Positions 1-6,060 of a DNA stretch of 8,088 nt are shown here, in pieces. The stretch's first letter is position 1, and each line of letters starts with the position of its first letter. The stretch covers positions 1-8,088 of the forward strand of contig DAINBU010000180.1 in assembly GCA_036732755.1 (NCBI GenBank), written 5' to 3'. The stretch is from DASRRB01 sp036732755 (GTDB taxonomy: Bacteria > Planctomycetota > B15-G4 > SIAN01). The notes below the pieces were generated by a model. It was not told the origin of the DNA. It was given only the letters and a program-made list of their open reading frames with translations, and searched no databases. A program made the translations under genes and the position numbers.

Positions 1-217
1 CGGACCTGCTGCGAGTCGTGCCCGAATGCGCCGAGCGCAGCGAGCCCCCCGTTCATCTTTGGTCTGGGGCGAGCGTGTCCCGTCCATCGAGCCTTTTTCC
101 CCTCCGCCCCTCGACCCGCCCTCGCCCGTCGCGCGTTCTCGCACGAAGCCCTGCTCCCCGCGCCCGCTTCACCCGCGTTCTCGACGTCCGCTCCAGTTTC
201 AAGCCGCGGCGCGGTTG
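1..217. other. Left-edge stretch with no supportable gene
   Basis: No convincing coding region lies between the window edge and the stop of the membrane-protein gene at 218. From about 90 to 200 the plus strand is strikingly pyrimidine-rich and poor in G, unlike the coding DNA to the right. Two minus-strand ATGs (87 and 56) could open a gene running off the left edge, but fewer than 30 codons are visible and neither has a well-placed ribosome binding site. The region is downstream of the operon. I see no hairpin followed by a T-run that would serve as an intrinsic terminator. Confidence 0.5.
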
Positions 218-1303
218 TCAGACGACATGCACGACCACGATCAGCAGCGACGCGGCGAGCGCGAGGCCCGCGGCGCGCTCGAGGCGGCGCGCGACCTCGG
301 CGATCGTCGCGGAGGCGTCGGGCGTCGCGCCGCGCGCGAAGGAGAGCGCGGCGGCGAGCGCGAGCGCGGCGCCGCCGGCGATCGTCGCGAGCGCGGCGAC
401 GCCCATCATCGGCGCGCGCGTCACGACCTCGTAGAGGCAGTGGTGGTAGGGGAGGCCGAGCACGCGCGGCGCGACCGCGTCGAGCCACGCCCACTGCGCG
501 ACGACGAGGAACGCCAGCGCGAGCAGCGCGACGGCGACGCGGCGCAGCGCCGCGGGGAGCGGCCGCGCCCGCGCGGCGACGAGCGACTCGGTCGGAGGAA
601 CGGCGCCCGCGGCGGCGCGGCGCACGTCGGGCTCGGGCGGGCGCGCGGGCGTGCGCGCGAGGACGAGCGCCGCCGCGGCGACGAACCCGCCGAGCACGAA
701 GTACGCAGCGAGCGTCTTCCACGGCGCGTCGAAGCCGGCGAGCGCGAGCGGACTCACGTTGCGGGAGACGCTCCCGCCGACGAGATCGGCGAGCTGCGTG
801 CAGCAGCTCACCTCGTGGTCCATCTGGTCGCTCGCGAGCCAGGCCGCCTCGAGCGCGCATTCGCCGAGCGCGAGCAGGGCGAGCGGCACGCTCGCGATCA
901 GGAGCAGCCGCTGGAACGACGGCACGTCGGAGCGGCGGTCGACGACCACGAGCACGAGCCACGCGCCCAGCAGCGCGAGCACGACCGGCTTCGCCCACTG
1001 CAGCGCGAGCACCAGCTCCGGCTGCACGCGCGTCACGCCGTACGCGCACATGACTCCCTGCGGCGCGAGCGTCGGCACGTAGCTCTCGAGCACGCCGTAG
1101 AAGTGGGGCCACGCGAGCGCGCGCACCAGCCCGAGCGTCGCGACCACCAGCACGAGCAGATGGCCGCGGTCGGAAGCCCGCTCGACGTCGCGCGCCATGG
1201 CGGCCGCGATCGTGCGCGCGCCGGCGACCGCCATCGCGAGCGCGAGCACGGAGCCGACGCTCGCGAGGAAGAAGGCGGTCACCGTCCAGACGTTGAGGAT
1301 CAT
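218..1303 (-). CDS. 8-TM membrane protein with outward-facing Cys/His motifs, last gene of the ABC/NosL-like operon
   Basis: This 361-residue integral membrane protein has an unknown family. Hydrophobic segments lie at about residues 5-27, 48-65, 97-121, 132-155, 195-216, 254-272, 297-321 and 343-360. The loops rich in Arg (28-47, 122-131, 217-253, 322-342) alternate with Arg-poor loops, so the positive-inside rule puts loops 66-96, 156-194 and 273-296 outside. Those three outer loops hold the notable motifs: MCAYG (85-89), MDHEVSCC (161-168) and YHHCLYE (286-292). This pattern suggests metal, haem or disulfide chemistry on the periplasmic side, but that is inference. The ATG at 1303 sits 7 nt after the ATPase stop codon (TGA, 1313-1311) and has no clear ribosome binding site, so translation is probably coupled. 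Its position after an ABC ATPase/permease pair suggests a role as an extra membrane subunit or a client of that transporter. Confidence 0.85.
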   Translation of the reverse strand: MILNVWTVTAFFLASVGSVLALAMAVAGARTIAAAMARDVERASDRGHLLVLVVATLGLVRALAWPHFYGVLESYVPTLAPQGVMCAYGVTRVQPELVLALQWAKPVVLALLGAWLVLVVVDRRSDVPSFQRLLLIASVPLALLALGECALEAAWLASDQMDHEVSCCTQLADLVGGSVSRNVSPLALAGFDAPWKTLAAYFVLGGFVAAAALVLARTPARPPEPDVRRAAAGAVPPTESLVAARARPLPAALRRVAVALLALAFLVVAQWAWLDAVAPRVLGLPYHHCLYEVVTRAPMMGVAALATIAGGAALALAAALSFARGATPDASATIAEVARRLERAAGLALAASLLIVVVHVV

Positions 1304-1310
1304 GGCGCGC

Positions 1311-1994
1311 TCATGCGCCCGCGGCGGCGACGCGTCCGTCGACCATGCGCACGCGCACGTCGGCGCGCTGCTCGAGGACGGCGTCGTGCGTCGCGATCAC
1401 GAGCGCCACGCCCTCGCCGCGCAAGCGCGTGAAGACGTCGGCGATCTCGGCCGCCGTCTGCGCGTCGACGTGGGCGGTCGGCTCGTCGGCGATCAGGAGG
1501 CGCGGCCCCGCGATGAGCGCGCGCGCCAGCGCGGCGCGCTGCTGCTCGCCGCCCGAGAGCTCGCGCGGAAGGCGGTCGAGCCGGCTCCCGAGCCCGAACC
1601 GCTCGAGCGCCGCGCGCGCCCGCGCACGCCGCTCGCCGGCCGGCACGCCGACCGGCACGAGCCGGCAGGCGACGTTCTGCCAGAGCGGCAGGTGGTCGAG
1701 GAAGACGCACTGCTGGTGCACGATGCCGATCCGCTCGCGACGCAGGCGCGCCAGCGCCGACTCGCCCGCGTCGGTGACGTCGCGGCCGAACAGCTGGATG
1801 CGGCCGGCGTCGGCGCGCTCGAAGCCGGCGAGGAGATGGAGCAGCGTCGTCTTGCCGGCGCCGGAGCGGCCGGTGATCGCGGTGAGCGTGCCGGCCGCGA
1901 ACGAGAGCGTCGTCGGCGCGAGCTCGAACGGGACGCCGCCCTTTTCGAAGCGGCGCGCGACGCCCTCGAGGGACGCGACCGGCTCGCCGCTCAT
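1311..1994 (-). CDS. ABC transporter ATP-binding protein, LolD/MacB type
   Basis: The cytoplasmic ATPase subunit (227 residues) powers the permease encoded immediately upstream. All ABC motifs are visible: Walker A GRSGAGKTT (42-50), Q-loop around Q94-Q95, signature LSGGEQQ (146-152), Walker B LLIADEP with catalytic E171, D-loop with D177, and the H-loop histidine H203. The spacing and the EPTAHVD stretch match the LolD/MacB/FtsE group that pairs with FtsX-type permeases; AHVD in place of the usual ALD/NLD is a minor variation. The open frame extends further upstream to 2288, but the start is the ATG at 1994. It is preceded by GAGG (2005-2002) at 7-nt spacing, and its ATG overlaps the permease TGA as ATGA (1994-1991), a classic sign of translational coupling. 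The upstream extension is only an Arg/Ala-rich shadow of the permease gene. The length is normal for the family. The substrate cannot be read from this subunit. Confidence 0.95.
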   Translation of the reverse strand: MSGEPVASLEGVARRFEKGGVPFELAPTTLSFAAGTLTAITGRSGAGKTTLLHLLAGFERADAGRIQLFGRDVTDAGESALARLRRERIGIVHQQCVFLDHLPLWQNVACRLVPVGVPAGERRARARAALERFGLGSRLDRLPRELSGGEQQRAALARALIAGPRLLIADEPTAHVDAQTAAEIADVFTRLRGEGVALVIATHDAVLEQRADVRVRMVDGRVAAAGA

Positions 1995-3136
1995 CGAAGC
2001 ACCTCGCCCGGCCGCGTGCTCGCCGTGCGCCAGGTCGCGAGCAGGCTGCCGCTCATCGTGACCGTGACGCTGAAGAGGAAGGCGAGCAGCGCCGGAAGGG
2101 GCGTGAATTGCGTCGGGATTCGGATGCTCGGGAACACCGGCAGGTCGGGCAGGAAGAACGGCGCGATCAGCGGCGCGCGCAGCACGCCGACCCAGAGCAG
2201 CGCGGCGAGCAGCGCGGCGCCGGCGGCGAGCAGGCTCACCAGCAGGTTCTCGAAGGCGACCAGCACCAGCACGTCGACGGTCGTCCACCCCTCCGACTTG
2301 AGCACGGCGATCTCGCGCCGGCGCGGCGTGCGGCCGAGCCAGCTCACGACCGCGAAGGCGGCGATCGCGAGCGCGAGCATCAGCGCGAAGAGGACGGTGA
2401 AGACCCCTTCGCGCAGCGTCAGCCCGCGCTGCACGTAGGCGTCGACCAGCCCCTGCGTCTGGACGCGGATGCGCGGCTCGCGGCGCTGGATCGCCTCGGC
2501 GACCCGCGCCTCGTAGCCAGCGCGGGTCGTCAGGCAGACGTCGCTCACGTGGTCGCTCTCCCCGAAAACGATCGCCGCCTCCGCGAGGTCGACGACGATC
2601 GCCTTGGCGCTCCAGAGCGAGGCGGTCCCCTCGAGCACGCCGGAGATCGTGAAGAGGCGGATCGAGTCGGACTCGAGCCCGACGCGCATGCCGGGGGAGA
2701 GACCGACCTCGCGCGCGAGCTCACAGCCGACCAGCACCTCGGCGCCCGAGGCCGGCAGCGCACCGCGCAGCGGCAACGCCTTGCCGGCGAGCCGCGGGAA
2801 CGGGACGCCGACCACGAGCGCGAACACCTCGCCGACCTTGATGCGCCCGACGATGCGCGGCACCGCCTCCACGACCCCTTCGATCTTGGAGAGCATCTCC
2901 ACCTTGTCGGCGGGCAGCGCCGCGTCGCGCCCGAAGAGGTCCCACGTGCAGTAGAGGTTCGCGCCGGCGAGGACCGAGGCGTGCGCCTCCGCCTTCACCC
3001 CTTCGGAGATCGCGACGCCGGAAAGGAGCAGCGTCAGCCCGAGGAAGAGGGAGGCTGCTGAAACCGCGTACGTGGCGCCGTTGCGCGCGACGTTCTCCGC
3101 CGCCGCGAGCAGGAGGTTCCACGCGCGCGCGACCAC
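1991..3136 (-). CDS. ABC transporter permease, MacB/FtsX type
   Basis: This inner-membrane permease (381 residues from the chosen start) has the four-helix MacB/FtsX plan. TM1 is at about 21-45, followed by an extracytoplasmic domain of roughly 200 residues, then TM2 at 245-268, TM3 at 288-318 and TM4 at 346-368. Just after TM2 is RRREIAVLKSEGW (272-284), the conserved cytoplasmic motif of FtsX-like permeases that contacts the ATPase; the C-terminus ends in a typical PGEVLR. Known relatives act as mechanotransmitters for lipoprotein sorting, macrolide or peptide export, or cell-wall hydrolase control. I chose GTG at 3136 because GGAG lies 9 nt upstream and the start follows the small gene's TAG (3144-3142). 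The frame stays open to 3271, but that extension is Arg-rich and overlaps the small gene. The periplasmic domain has Cys at 63, 138 and 201, one of them in YCTW, which is unusual enough to note beside a NosL-like gene. The substrate is unknown. Confidence 0.93.
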   Translation of the reverse strand: MVARAWNLLLAAAENVARNGATYAVSAASLFLGLTLLLSGVAISEGVKAEAHASVLAGANLYCTWDLFGRDAALPADKVEMLSKIEGVVEAVPRIVGRIKVGEVFALVVGVPFPRLAGKALPLRGALPASGAEVLVGCELAREVGLSPGMRVGLESDSIRLFTISGVLEGTASLWSAKAIVVDLAEAAIVFGESDHVSDVCLTTRAGYEARVAEAIQRREPRIRVQTQGLVDAYVQRGLTLREGVFTVLFALMLALAIAAFAVVSWLGRTPRRREIAVLKSEGWTTVDVLVLVAFENLLVSLLAAGAALLAALLWVGVLRAPLIAPFFLPDLPVFPSIRIPTQFTPLPALLAFLFSVTVTMSGSLLATWRTASTRPGEVLR

Positions 3137-3141
3137 CGCGA

Positions 3142-3465
3142 CTATCTCCGCGGCGGGAAGGCCGCGATGCCCGCGCCGTGCGTCGGATCGGGGCAGGCGA
3201 TCCCGGGAATCGGGAAGAGCTCCGCCTCGCACGCCGATTCGACGCGCGGGTCGACGCCGAAGAGGCTCCACGCCGGACCGGTCGCGCCGCCGAGGCCCAG
3301 CCCGCCGGTCGCGCCGGTCCAGCTGTCGGCCGCGCGCGGCCGCGCGGCGCCGCGCGCCGCGAGCGCGAGCCCGACGCCGTCGGCGACGAGGAGCGCGGCC
3401 ACGAGCGCGATCAGGAGGGCGCCGCGCTTCGACCCGCCGCTTCCGCCCGGGTCACTGCTGGTCAA
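3142..3465 (-). CDS. Small single-pass membrane or secreted protein of unknown family
   Basis: This is a 107-residue protein with a short polar N-terminus, one hydrophobic helix (about residues 14-36) and an extracytoplasmic tail of about 70 residues. The tail is Gly-rich first (GATGGLGLGGATGPAWSLFG), then carries DPRVESACEAELFPIPG and IACPDPTHG, giving two cysteines about 15 residues apart in a Pro/Asp setting. I do not recognise the family. The start is TTG at 3465, the first possible start after an in-frame stop; it overlaps the end of the lipoprotein gene by 14 nt. The stop TAG (3144-3142) is next to the GGAG that serves the permease GTG. The exact tiling between two solid genes, the sensible membrane topology and the GC-rich third positions argue that it is real. 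The rare start codon and lack of an obvious ribosome binding site lower confidence. It may be an accessory subunit of the transporter. Confidence 0.65.
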   Translation of the reverse strand: MTSSDPGGSGGSKRGALLIALVAALLVADGVGLALAARGAARPRAADSWTGATGGLGLGGATGPAWSLFGVDPRVESACEAELFPIPGIACPDPTHGAGIAAFPPRR

Positions 3466-5314
3466 CGGTCACGACCCGGTCGAGCGGCGGCTTCTCGACG
3501 ACCTGCGGCGCTTTCTGCCCGGGCCACCAGATCTCGACCTTCTCGACCGCGGTCGCGCCGCCGAGCCCGACGTGGAGGATCGGGCTCGACTGGGTGAGGT
3601 AGCCCTGCGCGTTGGCAAGCTGGCGCGAGAACGTGCGGCCGCCCGCCGTCACCTTCACGCGCGCGCCGTACGCGGCCGCGTGCTTCTTGTTCTTGAGCTG
3701 CAGGCGCAGCGAATGGCCGGGCGCGCCGTCGTTGCGGTAGAGGTAGGGCTCGTGGTTGAAGTTGTTGACCATGAGGTCGAGGTCGCCGTCGCCGTCGAGG
3801 TCGCCGACCGCCGCCGAGCGCGAGCTGCGCGAGAACGGCTTGTCCTGGATGTCGGCGCCCTTGATCACCGTCCCCTGCGCCGGAAGGTAGAGGCCGACCT
3901 GCTTCGCGCATTCGGTGAAGCGTCCCTTGCCGTCGTTCCGGAGGAACTGGTTGGGCCAGAAGTAGAAGGGGTAGCCCATCCCGCACGGCACGAAGAGGTC
4001 CTCGGCGCCGTCGTCGTCGAAGTCGCCCGCCGCGATGCCCCACGGCCAGTAGTTCTCGAGGTTCGCTTCGGCCGACCGTTCCTCGAACGTCCCGTCGCCG
4101 AGGTTCTGGAAGTAGGTGTTCCCGAACAGGACGCGCTTCGCCTGCGTCTGCTCGGGGCTCTCGACCACCTTGCGGTTGGCGGCGACGAGCTCGCCGTTGA
4201 CGAGGGTGGTGCCGAGCAGCGTGTCGAACTTCACGTGCTCCTGCACTTCCAGCGGGTTCTTCGGGATCGAGACCATGTCGGAGTGCATGTCGACGACGTA
4301 GAGGTCGGGCAGGTCGTCGCCGTTCCCGTCGAAGAAGCGCGCCCCCATGCCGCCCCAGCTGGTGCGCTGCAGCGCCTTGTCGGTCACGTCCGCGAACTTG
4401 CCGTCGCCCATGTTCCGGTAGAGGTGGTTGGGGCCGAACATGTTCGAGACGTAGAGGTCGGCGTCGCCGTCGAGGTCGTAGTCGGCCACCGCGACGTCGC
4501 CGTTCCACTCCGCGGCCGTGAGGCCCGCCGCCTTCGTCACGTCGGCGAAGGTGCCGTCGCCGTTGTTCTTCCAGAGGATGCAGCCCTCGCCGCCGTTGAC
4601 GGCGTCGGGCTGCTTGACCACCTCGTCGAACGGGAGGGCGACGCCCTTGAAGAAGTAGTCGGCCTCCTTGCTGATCGTCTCGGTGGTGAACTTGCCGATG
4701 TTGCAGAGGAAGAGGTCGAGGTCGCCGTCGAGGTCGTGGTCGAGCCACGTCGCGCCGTTCGAGTGGCCCTTGTACGCCACGCCCGCCTTGGCCGTGACGT
4801 CGGCGAAGACGCCGTGGCCGTCGTTCAGGAACAGGTGGTTGCCGCCGCGGTACGTCGTGACGTAGAGGTCGGGATCGCCGTCGCCGTCGCAGTCGCCGAA
4901 CGCGGCGCCGACCTTGAGCGCGCGGTCGACCGCGACGCCCGCCTTCGCCGTGACGTCCTCGAACTTCATTCCGCCGAGGTTGCGGTAGAGCTTCGCCGGC
5001 CCGAGGAAGTCGAGCAGGTAGACGTCGTCCTTCCCGTCGCCGTCGACGTCGACCACGTAGACGCCGCTGCCGTGGTCGTACGGGTTGACCTGGTAGTAGG
5101 AGCCCGTCTCGCTGTCGAGGAAGTGGTGGCGGAAGTCGATGCCCGACCCCGCCAGCACGTCGGTGAACTTCAGGAGCGCGCCGGAGGGCGCGGCGGCCTG
5201 CTTCCCGTCGGGTTTCGCCGGCGCCGCCGGTTCGGGCGACGGGGACGGCGACTTCTCGCAGGCCGCGAGCAGCGCGGCGAGGGGGAGCCAGCGGGCGCTT
5301 GCGAAGGTCTTCAT
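3452..5314 (-). CDS. FG-GAP/VCBS-repeat lipoprotein with C-terminal ASPIC/UnbV domain
   Basis: This 620-residue exported lipoprotein begins with a type II signal peptide, with lipobox LAAC (16-19) cleaved before Cys19; Glu at +2 does not signal inner-membrane retention. A Ser/Pro/Ala-rich linker (about 21-45) follows. Seven FG-GAP-like repeats come next, each with an Asp-rich calcium-type loop starting near residues 89, 141, 192, 278, 329, 431 and 505 (DVDGDGKDD, DCDGDGDPD and similar). Between loops recur LYRN and FADVTAKAG segments typical of integrin-like propellers. The C-terminus (about 533-620) is an ASPIC/UnbV domain: GARVKVTAGGR, GYLTQSSP, HVGLG, VEIWWPG. An insert of about 93 residues separates loops 5 and 6. 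Five Cys lie in the mature chain besides Cys19 (142, 204, 245, 444, 469). The ATG at 5314 is 4 nt after the stop of the NosL-like gene. Such proteins usually bind ligands or act as scaffolds; its place in an ABC operon suggests an extracytoplasmic partner of that transporter (inference). Confidence 0.93.
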   Translation of the reverse strand: MKTFASARWLPLAALLAACEKSPSPSPEPAAPAKPDGKQAAAPSGALLKFTDVLAGSGIDFRHHFLDSETGSYYQVNPYDHGSGVYVVDVDGDGKDDVYLLDFLGPAKLYRNLGGMKFEDVTAKAGVAVDRALKVGAAFGDCDGDGDPDLYVTTYRGGNHLFLNDGHGVFADVTAKAGVAYKGHSNGATWLDHDLDGDLDLFLCNIGKFTTETISKEADYFFKGVALPFDEVVKQPDAVNGGEGCILWKNNGDGTFADVTKAAGLTAAEWNGDVAVADYDLDGDADLYVSNMFGPNHLYRNMGDGKFADVTDKALQRTSWGGMGARFFDGNGDDLPDLYVVDMHSDMVSIPKNPLEVQEHVKFDTLLGTTLVNGELVAANRKVVESPEQTQAKRVLFGNTYFQNLGDGTFEERSAEANLENYWPWGIAAGDFDDDGAEDLFVPCGMGYPFYFWPNQFLRNDGKGRFTECAKQVGLYLPAQGTVIKGADIQDKPFSRSSRSAAVGDLDGDGDLDLMVNNFNHEPYLYRNDGAPGHSLRLQLKNKKHAAAYGARVKVTAGGRTFSRQLANAQGYLTQSSPILHVGLGGATAVEKVEIWWPGQKAPQVVEKPPLDRVVTVDQQ

Positions 5315-5318
5315 CGTC

Positions 5319-5783
5319 TCACTTTCCGGGATGCGCGGCGTCGGCGGCCGGCCGCCTCGCGAGCGGATTCGCGATGCGGACGCCCCCGAACTGCTCGCAG
5401 TGGTTCATCGCCTCGGTCGCTTCGCGGAACGCGTGGATCCTCTCGCCGCGCGCCGCGACGGAAGGCACGCGGCTCTGGACGAAGAGCACCACCTCGGCGT
5501 CGACGGGCGCGCCGCTCACCTCGTCGCGCACGCGCCAGTGCGCGCCCGCGGGCGCGTCGGGCCAGGCGTGCGCGCAGCCGTAGGAGCAGAACGACGCGAG
5601 GACGGCCCCGTGGTCCATCAGCTCGACGATCCGCAGCGGCTCGATCCCGGCCCCGTCGAGGCGGCAGCGGCCCGCGGCGCCCTCAAGAACGTGCATCCGA
5701 CTGGCGATCGAGAGGAGGAGGATCGCTACGAACCCGCCGAGCAGCCCTTTCGACGGCAGCGCCAGAGAGCCGGTTCGTCGCAC
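5319..5783 (-). CDS. NosL-like membrane-anchored small protein
   Basis: This 154-residue protein has one N-terminal membrane segment (about 13-28) and an extracytoplasmic domain resembling NosL, the copper chaperone of nitrous-oxide reductase maturation. NosL-like points are: Cys in CRLDG (40-44) where the family has a metal-binding Cys; FCSYGCA (65-71); VRDEVSGAPVDAEVVLFVQS (85-104), matching the NosL pattern of a Asp-x-x-Ser/Thr-Gly turn followed by an Ala-rich strand; and HAFREATEAMNHCEQFGG (117-134), matching its C-terminal helix and Gly-Gly. The canonical C-x-x-C-G-M is absent and there are four Cys (40, 66, 70, 129), so it is a divergent member at best. I chose GTG at 5783: it gives a compact membrane anchor and has GAGG 10 nt upstream. 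ATG at 5696 would remove the anchor, and the frame open to 6419 runs antisense to the propeller gene. It is the first gene of the operon and probably leads its transcript. Confidence 0.75.
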   Translation of the reverse strand: MRRTGSLALPSKGLLGGFVAILLLSIASRMHVLEGAAGRCRLDGAGIEPLRIVELMDHGAVLASFCSYGCAHAWPDAPAGAHWRVRDEVSGAPVDAEVVLFVQSRVPSVAARGERIHAFREATEAMNHCEQFGGVRIANPLARRPAADAAHPGK

Positions 5784-5875
5784 CTTCCAGATCCCTCGGT
5801 CTTCTCGGCCACCGCGACTTCGCGCCGCCGGGGCAGGCGAGGGCGGCAGTGTACCGGCTCGTGGGGCTTGGGCGG

Positions 5876-5897
5876 GGAGCGCCGTCAGGGGCGCTCC
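5876..5897. repeat. Perfect 8-bp inverted repeat with 6-nt spacer
   Basis: The arms GGAGCGCC (5876-5883) and GGCGCTCC (5890-5897) are exact reverse complements separated by GTCAGG. The element lies about 93 nt upstream of the GTG of the NosL-like gene and about 164 nt upstream of the ATG of the propeller gene. As RNA it would form a stable hairpin on either strand, but no T-run follows in either direction, so it is not a standard intrinsic terminator. It could be a dimeric-regulator operator, an attenuator or a 5'-UTR stabilising hairpin. In DNA this GC-rich, chance inverted repeats of this size are not very rare. Confidence 0.4.
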
Positions 5898-6048
5898 TCT
5901 GCGGGAAGCTCCCATGGAATTGGACGAAGAACGGCCGCACACGACCCCGTCCCGTGTCGTCGTAGTGGCTTCCCATCCGGTTCGAGCCACCGCGCCGTCG
6001 TTCACGTCGTTCCGGCGCGCCGCTCCCTCGTCCCGTTCCCACCACCCT

Positions 6049-6052
6049 GGAG
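6049..6052 (+). promoter_or_regulatory. Ribosome binding site deciding the start of the propeller protein
   Basis: GGAG lies 8 nt before the ATG at 6061, an ideal Shine-Dalgarno spacing. It supports that ATG over the in-frame upstream ATG at 5914. The signal peptide immediately follows the 6061 start, which agrees. Confidence 0.7.
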
Positions 6053-6060
6053 CCCCACCC

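Larger units (their letters stand above)
5784..6060. promoter_or_regulatory. Divergent intergenic region between the NosL-like operon and the propeller gene
   Basis: This 277-nt region separates two divergently transcribed genes and must hold the promoters of both, unless the left operon is read from elsewhere. I could not find a convincing -35/-10 pair for the housekeeping sigma factor; the DNA is too GC-rich and the consensus of this organism is unknown. Recognisable items are the inverted repeat at 5876-5897, an in-frame ATG at 5914 whose context is duplicated at 6061, and the GGAG ribosome binding site at 6049-6052 for the plus-strand gene. The stretch from 5940 to 6060 is C/T-rich on the plus strand, like the left-edge intergenic region. 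Confidence 0.5.

Noticed and set aside
1..87. Possible start of a leftward gene at ATG 87 or ATG 56
   Set aside because: Too few codons are visible, there is no properly spaced ribosome binding site and the products have no recognisable character; neither can be supported.
26..1432. A plus-strand open frame of 468 codons opposite the 8-TM gene
   Set aside because: The product is extreme in Arg, Glu, Ala and Gly with no domain. The opposite frame encodes a well-formed polytopic membrane protein.
1995..2288. N-terminal extension of the ABC ATPase up to 2288
   Set aside because: The extension is Arg/Ala-rich and lies fully inside the permease gene. ATG 1994 has a good ribosome binding site and the ATGA overlap.
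3167..5965. A plus-strand open frame of 932 codons antisense to the FG-GAP lipoprotein gene
   Set aside because: Its product is a monotonous Val/Glu/Ala/Arg/Asp mix mirroring the repeated GTCGCCGTCGAGGTCG-like sequence of the sense gene. High G+C leaves few stops on the opposite strand. The sense frame has a lipobox, FG-GAP loops and an ASPIC/UnbV domain.
5914..6060. Upstream in-frame start (ATG 5914) for the propeller protein
   Set aside because: It would add 49 polar, low-complexity residues in front of a clear signal peptide. The 6061 start has better ribosome-binding-site spacing.
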